Below the pieces are notes generated by a model, which made no database searches, was not told the DNA's origin, and worked only from the letters and a program-made list of their open reading frames with translations. DNA of 64,000 nucleotides from positions 105,067-169,066 of the forward strand of contig JAOTYL010000009.1 in the NCBI GenBank assembly GCA_029861865.1, read 5' to 3'. Shown here piece after piece: positions 44,209 to 54,651 of the stretch. Within the stretch, counting starts at the first letter, position 1. Every line of letters begins with the position of its first letter. This stretch comes from Myxococcales bacterium. Its GTDB lineage: Bacteria > Myxococcota_A > Polyangia > Polyangiales > Houyiibacteriaceae. A program made the position numbers and the translations under genes.

Positions 44209-45435
44209 ATGCAGAAGATTAATCGTGGCTTCTTGTGGTTGGCGACTGTCTCGTGCTTGATGGTCGCCGGGTGCGGCGGGAGTGGTGGATGCAGCGATTG
44301 CGGCACCGGAGGTAGCGGGGCTACGGGAGGTATGAGCGGTACCGGCGGTAATGGTGGTGCTCCCGGGAACGGCACGGTCTCCGGCCTCGAGGTCTCGTCC
44401 CTGATCTCGGGCCTCGACAAACCCTGGGATATCGCGTGGCTTCCGAACGAGACAGTGTTGATAACCGAGCGACCGGGTCGGCTCAACGTTTATGGCAACG
44501 GAATCGGCCAAGCCCCGTCGCTTGTCATCGAGCCGACCGACTTGGTCGCAAGCGGTGAAGGCGGAATGCTCGGGCTCGAGGTCGACCCAGACTTCGATAG
44601 CAACGGTTATGTCTATGTCTGCTTTTGCTCGGATGCCGGGGGCGTAAACCCTGAGTACGTTCCGGACGTACGGCTGGTTCGATACGAGCTCACCACGCCC
44701 AACGGCGACAGCGTGGTTATGGACGGCCGTACCGACATCGTCACCGATATGCCTTATACCAGCGGTAGGCACAGCGGGTGTCGGCCACGCTTTGGTCCCG
44801 ACGGCTACCTGTGGGTGGGCACCGGCGACGCGGCGTATGGGGGCGATCCGACCGCGCCTCAAGATGATAACTCATTTGGTGGCAAGGTTCTCCGGATCGA
44901 TCGAGACGGAAATGCGGCTCCTGGCAATGTGGATGGTCTCTGGTTCTCCAAAGGCCATCGCAACATCCAAGGGATGGCGTTTCGCGCAGGGAACGACCCC
45001 CTCGGGATGTCGGCAGAGCATGGACCTGACACCGACGACGAGATCAATCTCCTCGTGCAAGGAAACTTCGGGTGGGATCCGGGACTCGGATACAACGAAT
45101 CCGTACCGATGACCGACACCGACAAGTTCCCCGATGCGATCGAAGCCGCCTTCTCGACGGGCAGGCCGACTCTCGCGTACTCCGGAGCCGAGTTCATCGA
45201 AGGCGACCAATGGGGCAACTGGGACGGCGTCCTCGCCGTGGCAACCCTCAAAGCCGAGCACCTGCACATCTACTTCGTCGACGCCGAAGGCAATGTGACG
45301 GACGGAGGGCGTTTCATCGAGGATGAGGGGCGCCTTCGCTCGCCACGCATGGGGCCCGACGGTCTTCTGTACGTCACGACCGATGGCGGCGGCAGCAGTG
45401 GCGAGGTGCTTCGTGTCAGCCCGGTGTTCGACTGA
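44209..45435 (+). CDS. PQQ-dependent sugar dehydrogenase-type lipoprotein
   Basis: 408 residues. Lipobox VAGC (about Cys20), a Gly/Ser/Thr linker with CSDC (25-60), then the six-bladed propeller of soluble aldose sugar dehydrogenases (GSDH): LDKPWDIAWLPNETVLITERPGRL, EGGMLGLEVDPDF, FGPDGYLWVGTGDA, FGGKVLRIDRDGNA and GHRNIQGMAF. Residues for PQQ/Ca binding cannot be fully checked. Oxidises sugars in the periplasm or at the surface. ATG 44209 is preceded by GGGG-rich purines. Divergent from the kinase operon across a 147-base shared promoter gap. Confidence 0.75.
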   Translation: MQKINRGFLWLATVSCLMVAGCGGSGGCSDCGTGGSGATGGMSGTGGNGGAPGNGTVSGLEVSSLISGLDKPWDIAWLPNETVLITERPGRLNVYGNGIGQAPSLVIEPTDLVASGEGGMLGLEVDPDFDSNGYVYVCFCSDAGGVNPEYVPDVRLVRYELTTPNGDSVVMDGRTDIVTDMPYTSGRHSGCRPRFGPDGYLWVGTGDAAYGGDPTAPQDDNSFGGKVLRIDRDGNAAPGNVDGLWFSKGHRNIQGMAFRAGNDPLGMSAEHGPDTDDEINLLVQGNFGWDPGLGYNESVPMTDTDKFPDAIEAAFSTGRPTLAYSGAEFIEGDQWGNWDGVLAVATLKAEHLHIYFVDAEGNVTDGGRFIEDEGRLRSPRMGPDGLLYVTTDGGGSSGEVLRVSPVFD

Positions 45436-45456
45436 AATTAGCCGCGCGCGGACGGG

Positions 45457-46032
45457 TCAGTCGAACGTGACGACCAGCAACTTCAGCTCAACTTCGTCTT
45501 CCAGGCTGATTTTGGCTGCGACGCTGTCGGTGCCGACGCCGAAATCGTTGCGGTCGATCGTGACCTTGCCCTTATAGGTCGTCGTGTCGACGCCCGCGCC
45601 GTTCTTCCCCTTTGCCACTTTGAAGGGGATGGTGACCGGCTTGGTCTTGCCGCGCATCGTCAGGTTACCCTTGACGATCAGCTGATTGCCCTTGGGGCGG
45701 ATGCTGGTCGACGTAAAGGTGATCGTCGGGTGCTTCTCGGCATCGAAAAAGTCGGGGCTCCTCAAGTGATCATCCCGCTTTTGATTCTGGGTGTCGATCG
45801 ATGCCACCTTGACGGTGACCTTGATTTTGGCGTTCGCGGGCTTGCTCTTATCGCCCTCCACTTCCACGGTGTATTCGCCGAACTGGCCGTCGACGTCGAA
45901 CAGCAACGTCTCGGCGGTGAACCCAACCTTGCTGTGAGTGCTGTCGAGCTTCAGCGGTGCCGCGAACGCGATGCTGGTGACGAAAATGATGCCCAGCAGT
46001 GCGGGCAACGCGCTACGAAATCCGTGCTTCAT
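45457..46032 (-). CDS. YceI-family periplasmic protein
   Basis: 191 residues. Signal peptide (cleavage after SIAFA, about 24), then the YceI lipocalin-like barrel: LDSTHSKVGFTAETL, DAEKHPTITFTSTSIRP, VKGNLTMRGKTKPVTIPFKV and FGVGTDSVAAKISLEDEVEL. The fold binds isoprenoids/polyprenyl chains. Convergent with the sugar dehydrogenase, 21 bases apart. Confidence 0.9.
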   Translation of the reverse strand: MKHGFRSALPALLGIIFVTSIAFAAPLKLDSTHSKVGFTAETLLFDVDGQFGEYTVEVEGDKSKPANAKIKVTVKVASIDTQNQKRDDHLRSPDFFDAEKHPTITFTSTSIRPKGNQLIVKGNLTMRGKTKPVTIPFKVAKGKNGAGVDTTTYKGKVTIDRNDFGVGTDSVAAKISLEDEVELKLLVVTFD

Positions 46033-46146
46033 GGTCTCCTGTACGCCCCTAGGCCCCGAACGTTTCGTCTGGGTGTCGACAATCGGCCGCAAATGTCTTT
46101 GAAGATGACGGAGATCGCGTGGGGGTTGCCATCGGGGCGAGAACCG

Positions 46147-46488
46147 ATGCATCGTAGGGGCGCTGTGATCAGGGGCATCGGGTTCATCATACTGGCGGGG
46201 TCGATTCTCGCGGTTGCGTGCAAGTCATCCGAGTCCCAACCTCCTGACCCCCTCGTGGTCGAATACTGCGCCGCCTGCTCCGAGCGCCCCGTCTGTCTCA
46301 CCGTCGTCGACGAGACCCTCAAGGGCGTCTGCCCCGACCAGACACGCGCGTATTACGTCTGCGTGACCGAGAACGCCTGCGATCCGCTGAGCTGCGATGC
46401 GGAGTGGCAAGAGAGGCAGAGCTGTTTCTTGGGCGAAGATGCAGGCACCGATGCAGGTTCGGACGGCGGGACCGACGGTGCGCCATGA
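46147..46488 (+). CDS. Small cysteine-rich lipoprotein
   Basis: 113 residues. Lipobox AVAC (Cys25), then a domain with about eight cysteines (EYCAACSERPVCL, VCPDQTRAYYVC, ENACDPLSCDAEW, SC) and a D/G/A-rich tail. The ATGA overlap with the following SRPBCC gene indicates coupled translation. Confidence 0.65.
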   Translation: MHRRGAVIRGIGFIILAGSILAVACKSSESQPPDPLVVEYCAACSERPVCLTVVDETLKGVCPDQTRAYYVCVTENACDPLSCDAEWQERQSCFLGEDAGTDAGSDGGTDGAP

Positions 46489-47000
46489 GTCGGAATCGAT
46501 GGAACGTCCTATGGGCGATTCTGTTCTTTACGACATTGGCGCTCGTCGTCGCTTCGCGGGCCACGCACCGGATTCAGACGACCGTCGAGATCGAACGATC
46601 CGCGAACAAGGTTTGGGAGGTGTTCTCCGACTTCCCGACCTATCCGGATTGGAACCCGTTCATCACACAGATCAGCGGGGAGATGGCACCAGGGAACGAG
46701 TTGAAGGTGACGATCCTGCCCCCGGGTGGAGAAGCGATGGAGTTCACGCCGACCGTGACTGACCTCATCCCGATGAGGCGATTTGCCTGGATTGGCCATG
46801 TTGGAATTCCGCGGATCTTTGACGGCGCACACTACTTCGAAGTGGAGGACCTCGGGGACGGCCGGTCGCGATTCACCCAGGGAGAGGAGTTTCGGGGAGT
46901 GCTCGTTCCCTTTCTCAAGCCGAAGCTCGACGGCCAGACGCTCGATGGTTTTGAAGCGATGAACGAGGCCCTCAAGAGCCGGGCGGAGACCAGTCAATAA
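46485..47000 (+). CDS. SRPBCC (START-like) protein with N-terminal membrane anchor
   Basis: 171 residues. One hydrophobic helix (about 8-24), then the Bet v1/START-like fold: VEIERSANKVWEVFSDFPTYPDWNPF, SRFTQGEEFRGVLVP and a C-terminal GFEAMNEALKSRAE helix. The family binds hydrophobic ligands such as polyketides or lipids. Coupled to the lipoprotein upstream. Confidence 0.75.
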   Translation: MSRNRWNVLWAILFFTTLALVVASRATHRIQTTVEIERSANKVWEVFSDFPTYPDWNPFITQISGEMAPGNELKVTILPPGGEAMEFTPTVTDLIPMRRFAWIGHVGIPRIFDGAHYFEVEDLGDGRSRFTQGEEFRGVLVPFLKPKLDGQTLDGFEAMNEALKSRAETSQ

Positions 47001-47057
47001 CGCTATTGTCGTTTGCGCCCTAAGTCACTACCCTCCCGCCCAACGTTCGGAGGTCCC

Positions 47058-48401
47058 ATGAGAAAAGCGCGACGATTACTGGGCCTGGGCACCGTCGTGG
47101 TAGCCAGCGTGATGGCCCTCGTCTCGAAGGCATGGGCGCAAGACGCCCTCGAGGCAGGCCAAGACGTTCTCGATAGGGGCGACACCGCGTGGATCCTGAC
47201 ATCTACGGCGCTGGTTCTGTTCATGACGATCCCGGGGCTCGCTCTGTTCTATGGCGGTCTCGTTCGAACGAAGAACGTGCTGTCTGTCCTGATGCAGTGT
47301 TTCACCCTGACCGCGATCGTGACCGTGATTTGGATCGTTGCAGGCTATAGCCTTGCCTTCGACACCACCGGGATGAGTGCTGGGACGACGAATCTTCAGT
47401 CATTCATCGGTACGCTGAACAAAGCATTCCTGCGAGGAATCGCCCCTGACACTCTCTCGGGATCGATTCCCGAGGTGTTGTTCGTCTTGTTTCAGCTGAC
47501 GTTTGCGATCATCACGCCAGCTCTGATCGTCGGGGCATTCGCCGAGCGCATGAAGTTTGCGGCCATGTTGCTGTTCTCCGTGATCTGGCTAGCGGTGGTC
47601 TACCTTCCCATCTGCCACATGACTTGGGGCGGTGAAGGCGCGTTCTTCGCCGACATGGGCGTATTCGATTTCGCAGGAGGTATCGTCGTGCACCTCACGG
47701 CCGGGACAGCGGCCCTCGTTGCGGCCGTGGTCGTCGGCGCACGAAACGGCTACCCGACCACTCCAATGACTCCGCACAACCTGACGATGTGTCTCACCGG
47801 AACCGGGATGCTTTGGGTGGGCTGGTTCGGCTTCAATGGCGGAAGCGCGCTGGCGGCTAACGGGGATGCCGCAATGGCGATTTTGGTGACGCAGATTTCG
47901 GCGTCTGTCGCGGCTCTCACCTGGATCGCGATCGAATGGGTCAAGCTCGGCAAGCCGAGCGCGCTCGGGTTCGCAACCGGTGCGATCGCAGGGTTGGCAG
48001 CGGTGACCCCTGCTTCGGGATTCGTTGGGCCCGCGGGCGGCTTCGCGATCGGCCTCGCGTCGGGAATCGTCTGCTGGTGGGCAGCGACGCAGCTCAAGAT
48101 CAAGCTCGGCTACGACGACTCTCTCGACGTGCTCGGCGTACACGGCGTCGGCGGCTTGATCGGTGTCCTGCTGGTCGCGGTTTTCGCCTCGGCAAGCTAT
48201 GGCGGCAACCAAGAGGGGCTCGACATCGGCGCGCAGCTCAAGACGCAATCCATCGCAGCGGCGATCACAATCGTGTGGACGGTCATCGGCACGTATCTCG
48301 CGCTCAAGGTGGCGAGCATCGTCGGTCTCCGCGTACATGCCGATGACGAGGAAACAGGTCTCGACCTGACGCAGCACACCGAGCGCGGCTACGACCTCTA
48401 G
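47058..48401 (+). CDS. amt: Ammonium transporter
   Basis: 447 residues. Signal peptide (ends near KAWAQ) and eleven helices. Family motifs: LALFYGGLVRTKNVLS, WGGEGAFFADMGVFDFAGGIVVHLTAGTAAL (gate Asp and first pore His), WVGWFGFNGGSAL, DVLGVHGVGGLIGVLL (second pore His). Carries NH4+/NH3 into the cytoplasm. Start 47058 is preceded by GGAGG. No glnK/glnB gene lies beside it, so the usual regulatory partner must be elsewhere. Confidence 0.9.
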   Translation: MRKARRLLGLGTVVVASVMALVSKAWAQDALEAGQDVLDRGDTAWILTSTALVLFMTIPGLALFYGGLVRTKNVLSVLMQCFTLTAIVTVIWIVAGYSLAFDTTGMSAGTTNLQSFIGTLNKAFLRGIAPDTLSGSIPEVLFVLFQLTFAIITPALIVGAFAERMKFAAMLLFSVIWLAVVYLPICHMTWGGEGAFFADMGVFDFAGGIVVHLTAGTAALVAAVVVGARNGYPTTPMTPHNLTMCLTGTGMLWVGWFGFNGGSALAANGDAAMAILVTQISASVAALTWIAIEWVKLGKPSALGFATGAIAGLAAVTPASGFVGPAGGFAIGLASGIVCWWAATQLKIKLGYDDSLDVLGVHGVGGLIGVLLVAVFASASYGGNQEGLDIGAQLKTQSIAAAITIVWTVIGTYLALKVASIVGLRVHADDEETGLDLTQHTERGYDL

Positions 48402-48457
48402 TTCGCCGCCCTGAACGAGCCGGTTGACAGCGGCTCTTTCGCACTTAGCCTCGCGCC

Positions 48458-49426
48458 ATGGCATCCGGTTCAAAGAAGGCGATCATCGCCGCGATGGTGG
48501 CAAACCTCGGCATCGCGATAGCGAAGTTCGTCGGGTACGCATTCACGCGCTCTTCGTCGATGCTCGCCGAGGCGATTCACTCGGTAGCCGACACGTCGAA
48601 TCAGGCGCTACTCTTGCTCGGAAGCAGGCGGGCGGCTCGGAAAGCCACCGGCGAGCATCCGTTCGGCTTCGGGAGGGAACGTTACTTTTGGTCGTTCATC
48701 GTGGCGCTCGTGCTCTTCACGTTTGGCGGCCTTTTCGCGATCTACGAAGGGTGGCACAAGCTCGGCAGCGACAGCCATGAAATCGCCAACGCGCGGTGGG
48801 CGGTCGGGATCCTGGTGTTTGGGATCATTCTCGAGGCGGGCTCGTTTCGCACCGCTGTGAACGAATCACGCCCTCTGAAAGGGAGTGCCTCTTGGTGGTC
48901 GTTCATTCGACACTCCCGAACACCCGAGCTTCCCGTGGTGTTGCTTGAGGACCTCGGGGCTCTCATCGGCCTCGTTTTGGCTCTCTTTGGTGTGTCGGCC
49001 GCTGCGATCACAGGCGATTCACGTTGGGATGCAGCCGCGACGATCTCGATCGGCGTGTTGCTCGTCGTCATCGCTGCGGTGCTCGCGTTCGAGATGAAGA
49101 GCCTTTTGATCGGGGAGTCGGCACGGGGAGCGACACGCGAGAGAATTATCGCAGCGATCGAAGGCACCCACGCCGTAACGGAAGTGATCCACATGCGCAC
49201 CCAGCACCTCGGGCCGGACGAGCTGCTCGTCGGAGCGAAGATCCAGCTCAAGCGGTCACTCGATACGGTGGCGGTGGCCGCAAGCATCAATCAAGCAGAA
49301 ACCGCGGTTCGCAAGGCGGTGCCGATTGCAACGCTGATCTACCTCGAGCCTGATATCATCGACCCCAAGCATCCGGACCTCGTAGCCGACGAGCCGACCA
49401 GCGAGGAACCTCCGAGCGGACGCTAG
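48458..49426 (+). CDS. Cation diffusion facilitator
   Basis: 322 residues with six helices. Metal site in helix 2: AIHSVADTSNQ (HxxxD); in helix 5 EDLGALIGL (ExxxA/D form). The RESRPLKGSASWWSFIRHSRTPELPVVLLEDLG stretch is characteristic of the SLC30A9-like CDF branch. C-terminal domain with HMRTQHLGPDELLVGAKI. Exports divalent metals (Zn, Mn or Fe) by proton antiport; the metal is not determinable. Confidence 0.85.
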   Translation: MASGSKKAIIAAMVANLGIAIAKFVGYAFTRSSSMLAEAIHSVADTSNQALLLLGSRRAARKATGEHPFGFGRERYFWSFIVALVLFTFGGLFAIYEGWHKLGSDSHEIANARWAVGILVFGIILEAGSFRTAVNESRPLKGSASWWSFIRHSRTPELPVVLLEDLGALIGLVLALFGVSAAAITGDSRWDAAATISIGVLLVVIAAVLAFEMKSLLIGESARGATRERIIAAIEGTHAVTEVIHMRTQHLGPDELLVGAKIQLKRSLDTVAVAASINQAETAVRKAVPIATLIYLEPDIIDPKHPDLVADEPTSEEPPSGR

Positions 49427-49481
49427 AGTCAATCGGGTGCGCGACCTCGAGCTGGGGAACGAAAACGCCCCCGCCGTCGTT

Positions 49482-50591
49482 TTAGAACTCCACCACGCTG
49501 CGGATCGATTTGCCTTCATGCATGAGATCGAAAGCGGTGTTGATCTCTTCGAGCGGCATCTTGTGGGTAATCAGATCATCGATGTTGATCTTTCCATCCA
49601 TGTACCAGTCAACAATCTTCGGGACGTCCGTGCGCCCTCTGGCGCCTCCGAAGGCAGTGCCGCGCCAGACACGGCCGGTCACGAGCTGGAAAGGCCGGGT
49701 CGCGATCTCCTCGCCGGAGCCGGCCACCCCGATGATCACGCTTTCGCCCCAGCCTTTGTGGCAGCATTCGAGCGCCTGGCGCATGACCTCGACATTGCCG
49801 ATGCACTCGAAGGTGTAGTCCGCTCCGCCGCCGGTGAGCTCGACCAAGTATGCCACCAGGTCGCCCCCGACTTCCTTTGGGTTGACGAAGTGGGTCATTC
49901 CGAACTTCTCGGCGAGCTTGCGGCGCGCAGGATTGATATCGACGCCGATGATCTTGTCGGCGCCGACCATCTTGCAGCCCTGAAGCACGTTGAGCCCGAT
50001 ACCGCCGAGCCCAAAGACGACGACATTTGCACCCGGCTCGACCTTGGCGGTGTTGATGACGGCGCCGATGCCCGTGGTGACGCCGCACCCGATGTAACAG
50101 ACCTTGTCGAATGGGGCGTCCTCGCGAATCTTCGCCAGCGCAATCTCGGGGACGACCGTGTATTGCGCGAACGTAGAGGTGCCCATGTAATGATAGATCG
50201 TCTCCTTGCCCAACGAGAAGCGACTCGATTCGTCAGGCATCAAGCCGCGCCCCTGCGTTGCCCGAACCGCCTGGCACAGATTGGTCTTGCCCGATAAGCA
50301 GTATTCACAGGCGCGACACTCGGGGACGTACAGAGGAATGACGTGATCACCGGACCGCAAAGATTTGACCTCGGGACCGACCTCGACCACCACGCCGGCG
50401 CCTTCGTGGCCGAGAACGGACGGAAAGATCCCCTCAGGGTCTGCACCTGACAGCGTGTACGCATCGGTGTGGCAAACTCCCGTCGCCTTGATCTCGACGA
50501 GCACCTCCCCCGCCCGCGGGCCCTCGAGTTGAAGGGTTTCGATCGAAAGGGGTTTCCCAGCTTGGTGGGCTACGGCAGCACGAACTTTCAT
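49482..50591 (-). CDS. frmA: S-(hydroxymethyl)glutathione dehydrogenase / class III alcohol dehydrogenase
   Basis: 369 residues. Catalytic zinc ligands C40 (GVCHTD), H62 (LGHEGAG) and C169 (IGCGVTTG); structural zinc cysteines 92, 95, 98, 106; NAD site [10 protein letters not shown]. It oxidises S-hydroxymethylglutathione (formaldehyde detoxification) and reduces S-nitrosoglutathione. The GGAGG upstream of the ATG at 50591 supports the start. No S-formylglutathione hydrolase is adjacent. I cannot exclude mycothiol or other thiol specificity. Confidence 0.85.
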   Translation of the reverse strand: MKVRAAVAHQAGKPLSIETLQLEGPRAGEVLVEIKATGVCHTDAYTLSGADPEGIFPSVLGHEGAGVVVEVGPEVKSLRSGDHVIPLYVPECRACEYCLSGKTNLCQAVRATQGRGLMPDESSRFSLGKETIYHYMGTSTFAQYTVVPEIALAKIREDAPFDKVCYIGCGVTTGIGAVINTAKVEPGANVVVFGLGGIGLNVLQGCKMVGADKIIGVDINPARRKLAEKFGMTHFVNPKEVGGDLVAYLVELTGGGADYTFECIGNVEVMRQALECCHKGWGESVIIGVAGSGEEIATRPFQLVTGRVWRGTAFGGARGRTDVPKIVDWYMDGKINIDDLITHKMPLEEINTAFDLMHEGKSIRSVVEF

Positions 50592-50612
50592 CGTTTCCTC
50601 CGTTCGAAGGAG

Positions 50613-51380
50613 TTAAGTAGTATCTGAGCAACGCTTCGGGGCGTCGAAGCGACCCTGCATCTTGCCCAGCCACATGCTCATCAGCGCGCGCTTGGGTAGA
50701 CCAAGCGACCGGAGTTCGTCTGCAATTGGGTCTGCGCCAAGCTCGATGTCGGCGCCACCGAGCTGTATGCCGAGCTGGTCCGCGCTCGATGCGAATTCGG
50801 TCTTGTGTAGCTCGCCATCGATGTAACTGTAGGTGCAGAGCGTCTGCTCGGGGAAGCTTCGCGCCCCACCGATCGGCATGCTGACTCTGAGCACGTTGTG
50901 CCCGTCCCTGTTCCAGGTGCAAAGCGCGCGTTCTCCCGTGGTGTCGAACTCGATTTCATCGACGGTTTTTGGAAACCCCCAGATCGTTCGGCCTGCCTCG
51001 CACCCGAAGGATTGATTGACGGGAAGGTGAATGATGTGGGTCGGGAGGTGTCCACGCATCATTTCGAACGCGGTGCCTGCATATGGGATGCCGCGCCGCG
51101 CGCCGCGCTCTCGCACGAAAAATGCAATCGATACTTCGTTGTAGTCACCGAGATCGTTGTCACGATAGTCGATGCAGGCGATGCTCAGCAGCCCACGTCC
51201 CGGCGCCACCTCGGCGATTTCGAGCTCGGGCCCGGGCAGCAGTTTCTGTGCGGCGTAGGAGCTCACCAACCAGGTCGCGGTGGCCGAGCAGGCATCGCGG
51301 ACGATGCAAGGCATGCTGATGGTCCGGCCTTGAATCAGGTAGCTCTGGGGGGGATCAACTCGACTCGCCGCAGCTTCCAT
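50613..51380 (-). CDS. Acetoacetate decarboxylase-family protein
   Basis: 255 residues. [49 protein letters not shown] and the later C-terminal strands match the ADC fold; the Lys in WGFPKTV is where the Schiff-base Lys lies. True decarboxylase activity is uncertain, because many family members have other roles. It lies 21 bases upstream of the formaldehyde dehydrogenase gene on the same strand, forming a likely two-gene operon. Confidence 0.75.
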   Translation of the reverse strand: MEAAASRVDPPQSYLIQGRTISMPCIVRDACSATATWLVSSYAAQKLLPGPELEIAEVAPGRGLLSIACIDYRDNDLGDYNEVSIAFFVRERGARRGIPYAGTAFEMMRGHLPTHIIHLPVNQSFGCEAGRTIWGFPKTVDEIEFDTTGERALCTWNRDGHNVLRVSMPIGGARSFPEQTLCTYSYIDGELHKTEFASSADQLGIQLGGADIELGADPIADELRSLGLPKRALMSMWLGKMQGRFDAPKRCSDTT

Positions 51381-51451
51381 GGCGACGCAGTATAGAGAAG
51401 GCTACAAGAAATACCAATGCCTGCGAATGCCAAAGCGCACGAAGGAGCCTG

Positions 51452-52534
51452 ATGTCATCCTCGACGCCCCGTCGCCTGTCGTTCCTCGATCGCTACCTCA
51501 CGCTTTGGATCTTCGTCGCAATGATCTTCGGCGTGGCACTCGGCTCTCTCGTCCCGCGGGTCAACGATGCCCTCGATGCCATGAGCGTCGGGACGACATC
51601 CATCCCGATCGCGATCGGTCTCATCCTCATGATGTACCCGCCCCTCGCCAAAGTCCGCTACGAAGAGCTCGGCAGGGTCTTTCAAGACCCCAAGGTTCTG
51701 ACTCTTTCTCTCGTGCAAAACTGGATCATCGGCCCCGTGTTGATGTTCGTGCTCGCGATCGTGTTTCTCCGCGACCACCCCGCCTACATGGTTGGTTTGA
51801 TTCTCATCGGGCTGGCACGCTGCATCGCCATGGTGATCGTCTGGAACGATCTCGCGCGGGGCAACCGCGAATATTGCGCGGGCCTCGTCGCATTCAATTC
51901 GATCTTCCAGATCCTGTTTTTCTCCGTTTACGCATGGTTCTTCGTGACCTGGCTGCCTGCGCGGCTTGGGCTGGAAGGCATGGCTGTCGACATCACCATC
52001 GGAGAGATCGCAAAGAGCGTCGGGATCTATCTCGGCATTCCATTCGCGGCGGGCTTCCTGACTCGGTTTACCCTGATCAAAACCAAGGGACGGGAGTGGT
52101 ACGATGAGTCCTTTGCACCGCGGATTGGGCCGATCACACTCGTGGCCTTGCTGTTCACGATTGTGGTGATGTTCTCGCTCAAGGGAGACATGATCGTCGA
52201 GCTTCCTCTCGACGTGCTTCGGATCGCGTTGCCGCTCCTGATTTACTTCTTGGTGATGTTCTTCATTTCGTTCTGGCTGTCGAAGCGAGTGGGCGCGAGC
52301 TACGAAGAGGCGACGACGCTCTCGTTCACAGCTGCGTCCAACAACTTCGAGCTCGCAATTGCCGTCGCGGTCGCGACCTTCGGGATCGACAGCGGTCCAG
52401 CCTTCGCTGCCGTCATCGGGCCTTTGGTCGAGGTTCCGGTGCTCATTGCACTGGTCAATGTCGCGCTTCGATTCCGAACGAAGTACTTCGCACCCGAAAG
52501 CGCACTCGGGCCGAGCGACGTCGGCGTCCGTTGA
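51452..52534 (+). CDS. arsB: ACR3-type arsenite efflux permease
   Basis: 360 residues with ten helices. Conserved ACR3 text: [51 protein letters not shown] (with the essential Cys), [20 protein letters not shown] and [13 protein letters not shown]. Exports arsenite with the proton gradient. The gene converges on an arsenate-reductase-like phosphatase nine bases away. No arsR is seen upstream. Confidence 0.9.
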   Translation: MSSSTPRRLSFLDRYLTLWIFVAMIFGVALGSLVPRVNDALDAMSVGTTSIPIAIGLILMMYPPLAKVRYEELGRVFQDPKVLTLSLVQNWIIGPVLMFVLAIVFLRDHPAYMVGLILIGLARCIAMVIVWNDLARGNREYCAGLVAFNSIFQILFFSVYAWFFVTWLPARLGLEGMAVDITIGEIAKSVGIYLGIPFAAGFLTRFTLIKTKGREWYDESFAPRIGPITLVALLFTIVVMFSLKGDMIVELPLDVLRIALPLLIYFLVMFFISFWLSKRVGASYEEATTLSFTAASNNFELAIAVAVATFGIDSGPAFAAVIGPLVEVPVLIALVNVALRFRTKYFAPESALGPSDVGVR

Positions 52535-52542
52535 ATAGCCCG

Positions 52543-53157
52543 CTACGCGTCGACGCGCGAAAACAAGTACAGCATCTCGGTGCCGATCTGCTTGCACCTT
52601 GCGTCGTAGATCGCGGTTTCCTCGGGCGTTCCGTCGGAGGCCTTGGGATCATCGTATGGCACGGGCACCCGCAGCGCCGCTCCATGCACCACGGGACAGG
52701 CTTCGTCGGCTTGCGAGCAAGTCATGACTGCGACGAAATCACTCTGGGGATTGCCGGGATCGTCATACGTCTTCGAGAAACACTCGATCGTCGGCGCGTC
52801 GTCGGAGTAGCGAATACGATAGTGAGGATTATCCCCACCCGGATTATCGATGAGGAAACCCGCGCGCCGCATCGCTTGGACCGCACGGGGGTCGAATGCA
52901 GTCGCCTCGGTGCCCCCGGAATACGTCTTCACGGCGAGGACGCCAAAGTGTGCAGCGGCCGCGGCCGCCCAAAGCTGTGCCATGTGACTCCGTCGTGAGT
53001 TGTGTGTGCAGATGAAGGTCAGCTCGATCAGCCCGCTCTCAGCCATTCGTTCCGCGATGAAGGTCGCAACTCGCTCAAGCGTGCGCTTGCGATCATCGGG
53101 AATCGTATCGAATCGGAGGACGAAATCGTCGATGGTCCGCTGAAGAGGTTCCTGCAT
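52543..53157 (-). CDS. LMW protein-tyrosine-phosphatase / arsenate reductase-like
   Basis: 204 residues. P-loop CTHNSRRS (C-x5-R), preceded by ELTFI, about residue 50; later DFVAVMTCSQADEACP and a terminal DARCKQIGTEMLYLF. The N-terminal ~40 residues are an extra helix region (LERVATFIAERM). The combination matches an ArsC-related phosphatase subgroup of ~200 residues. With ACR3 next door, arsenate-to-arsenite reduction is likely. Confidence 0.75.
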   Translation of the reverse strand: MQEPLQRTIDDFVLRFDTIPDDRKRTLERVATFIAERMAESGLIELTFICTHNSRRSHMAQLWAAAAAAHFGVLAVKTYSGGTEATAFDPRAVQAMRRAGFLIDNPGGDNPHYRIRYSDDAPTIECFSKTYDDPGNPQSDFVAVMTCSQADEACPVVHGAALRVPVPYDDPKASDGTPEETAIYDARCKQIGTEMLYLFSRVDA

Positions 53158-53166
53158 CGTGACGGC

Positions 53167-53502
53167 TCAAAGCAAGATGTAAAGCATCGAGGCGACCGTT
53201 ACGAATAGCGCGCCGATGGCAACGACCACTGGCCCCCGAATCGCGACGGGAAACAACCCGCGCTCTAGATTCTTGGCAACCCACAGGTAGCGCCCGACCG
53301 CGTAGATCAATGAAAGCCCGCCAAAGCTGATGAACGCGAGTCCCGCCAGGAGCCCGAGGCGCTCGCCGCCGGCAACCCAACGCTCGATCACCACACCAAG
53401 ACCGACCAACCCCAGCGCCGTCCTCACCCATGCCAGGAACGTGCGCTCGTTGGCGAGATGGTCTCTTGCCGTGCTGGCCAGGTTCTCGACTACATCGCCC
53501 AT
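53167..53502 (-). CDS. DUF202 membrane protein
   Basis: 111 residues with three helices. DHLANERTFLAWVRTALGLVGLGVVIERW is the DUF202 signature. Function unknown. ATG 53502 is preferred; the frame extends much further without domain support. It ends nine bases before the arsenate-reductase-like gene on the same strand. Confidence 0.8.
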   Translation of the reverse strand: MGDVVENLASTARDHLANERTFLAWVRTALGLVGLGVVIERWVAGGERLGLLAGLAFISFGGLSLIYAVGRYLWVAKNLERGLFPVAIRGPVVVAIGALFVTVASMLYILL

Positions 53503-53644
53503 GGTCGGGCAGTTTCTGGCGGTCCACATCCGATTGCAAGCGCCCGGGCATTCAAGCGCGCGGCCGGCGCGCAAATCGTTCGCGTTGACGTCCGTGCCGT
53601 TCCTTGTGAATCTCGTCCTTAGAGTAAAGCAAAGGCGGGTCGAC

Positions 53645-54646
53645 GTGAATCGATGTTGGGTGTTCATCGTCCTCGTGGCAGTCGCTGCGTGGGCCCTTCC
53701 TGGGACGAATACGAAGACAAAAGCAGACGAAGCGATCGTGCTTCGTATTGCTTCACTCGCACCGAGCGGTTCTTCCTGGATGAAGATCCTGAACGCCTGG
53801 GACAAGACCCTCCGCGAAAAGACCGACAACCGCCTCCAGATGCGCTTCTATCCGGGAGGCGCGCAGGGCGATGAACGCGACTTCGTGCGGAAGATGCGAG
53901 TTGGTCAGCTCGACGGGGGCGTTGTCACCGTCACCGGGCTCAGCATGCTCGTCAAGCCGAGTGTGGTGCTCGTGTTGCCGAATCTCCTCAACACGTACGA
54001 AAAGTTGGATCGGGTCAACACGAGAATGGCCTCACAGTTCGAAAAGATGTTTGCAGATGAGGGGTACAAGATTCTCGGATGGGCAGATGCGGGCAAGACG
54101 CGCCTGTTCTCTAAGAAACCGATTCGACGCCCATCTGACATCAAATCGATGCGTCCTTGGGTGTGGAAAGACGACCTGATCTTCGTCGAGTTCTACGACG
54201 TGATCGGCGCAAGCGCGATTCGGCTCGGTGTTCCAGAAGTCTACCCTGCTCTACAGACCCGGATGGTCGACGTCGTAGCCGTCTCCGCGCTCGCTGCGGT
54301 CTCGTTGCAGTGGTATACACGAGTCAAGAACATGACGGCCCACAACAGCGCGATCATCGCGGGAGGGACAGTCATGAACAAAGATCGATTCGACTCTCTG
54401 CCGCCAGACCTCCAGGAAATTCTCGTGAGCACGGGGAAGCGTGCGCACGATCTGCTCAATAAGACGATCCGTCGCGACGACGACAATGCATACGACATCG
54501 TCCTAAAGCGCGGCATCAAGGCCATTGAAGCCGGCGAGTACCAGGCCGAGTGGGACAAAGCGGCCCAAGAAGTGCACGAGCGGTTGACAGGGCGTGCATA
54601 CTCGAAGAGCTTGCTCGAAGCGGTGCGACGAGCAGCCGCGCCCTGA
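53645..54646 (+). CDS. TRAP transporter substrate-binding protein, DctP family
   Basis: 333 residues, GTG start with a signal peptide (WVFIVLVAVAAWALPG). The mature part reads APSGSSWMKILNAWDKTLREKT, MRFYPGGAQGDERDFVRKMRVGQLDGGVVT and GWADAGKTRLFSKKPIRRPSDI, as in DctP-type periplasmic binders of organic acids (the conserved Arg lies in the last segment). No dctQ/dctM genes lie beside it. The gene precedes a DUF2490 gene by five bases. Confidence 0.8.
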   Translation: MNRCWVFIVLVAVAAWALPGTNTKTKADEAIVLRIASLAPSGSSWMKILNAWDKTLREKTDNRLQMRFYPGGAQGDERDFVRKMRVGQLDGGVVTVTGLSMLVKPSVVLVLPNLLNTYEKLDRVNTRMASQFEKMFADEGYKILGWADAGKTRLFSKKPIRRPSDIKSMRPWVWKDDLIFVEFYDVIGASAIRLGVPEVYPALQTRMVDVVAVSALAAVSLQWYTRVKNMTAHNSAIIAGGTVMNKDRFDSLPPDLQEILVSTGKRAHDLLNKTIRRDDDNAYDIVLKRGIKAIEAGEYQAEWDKAAQEVHERLTGRAYSKSLLEAVRRAAAP

Positions 54647-54651
54647 GAAGC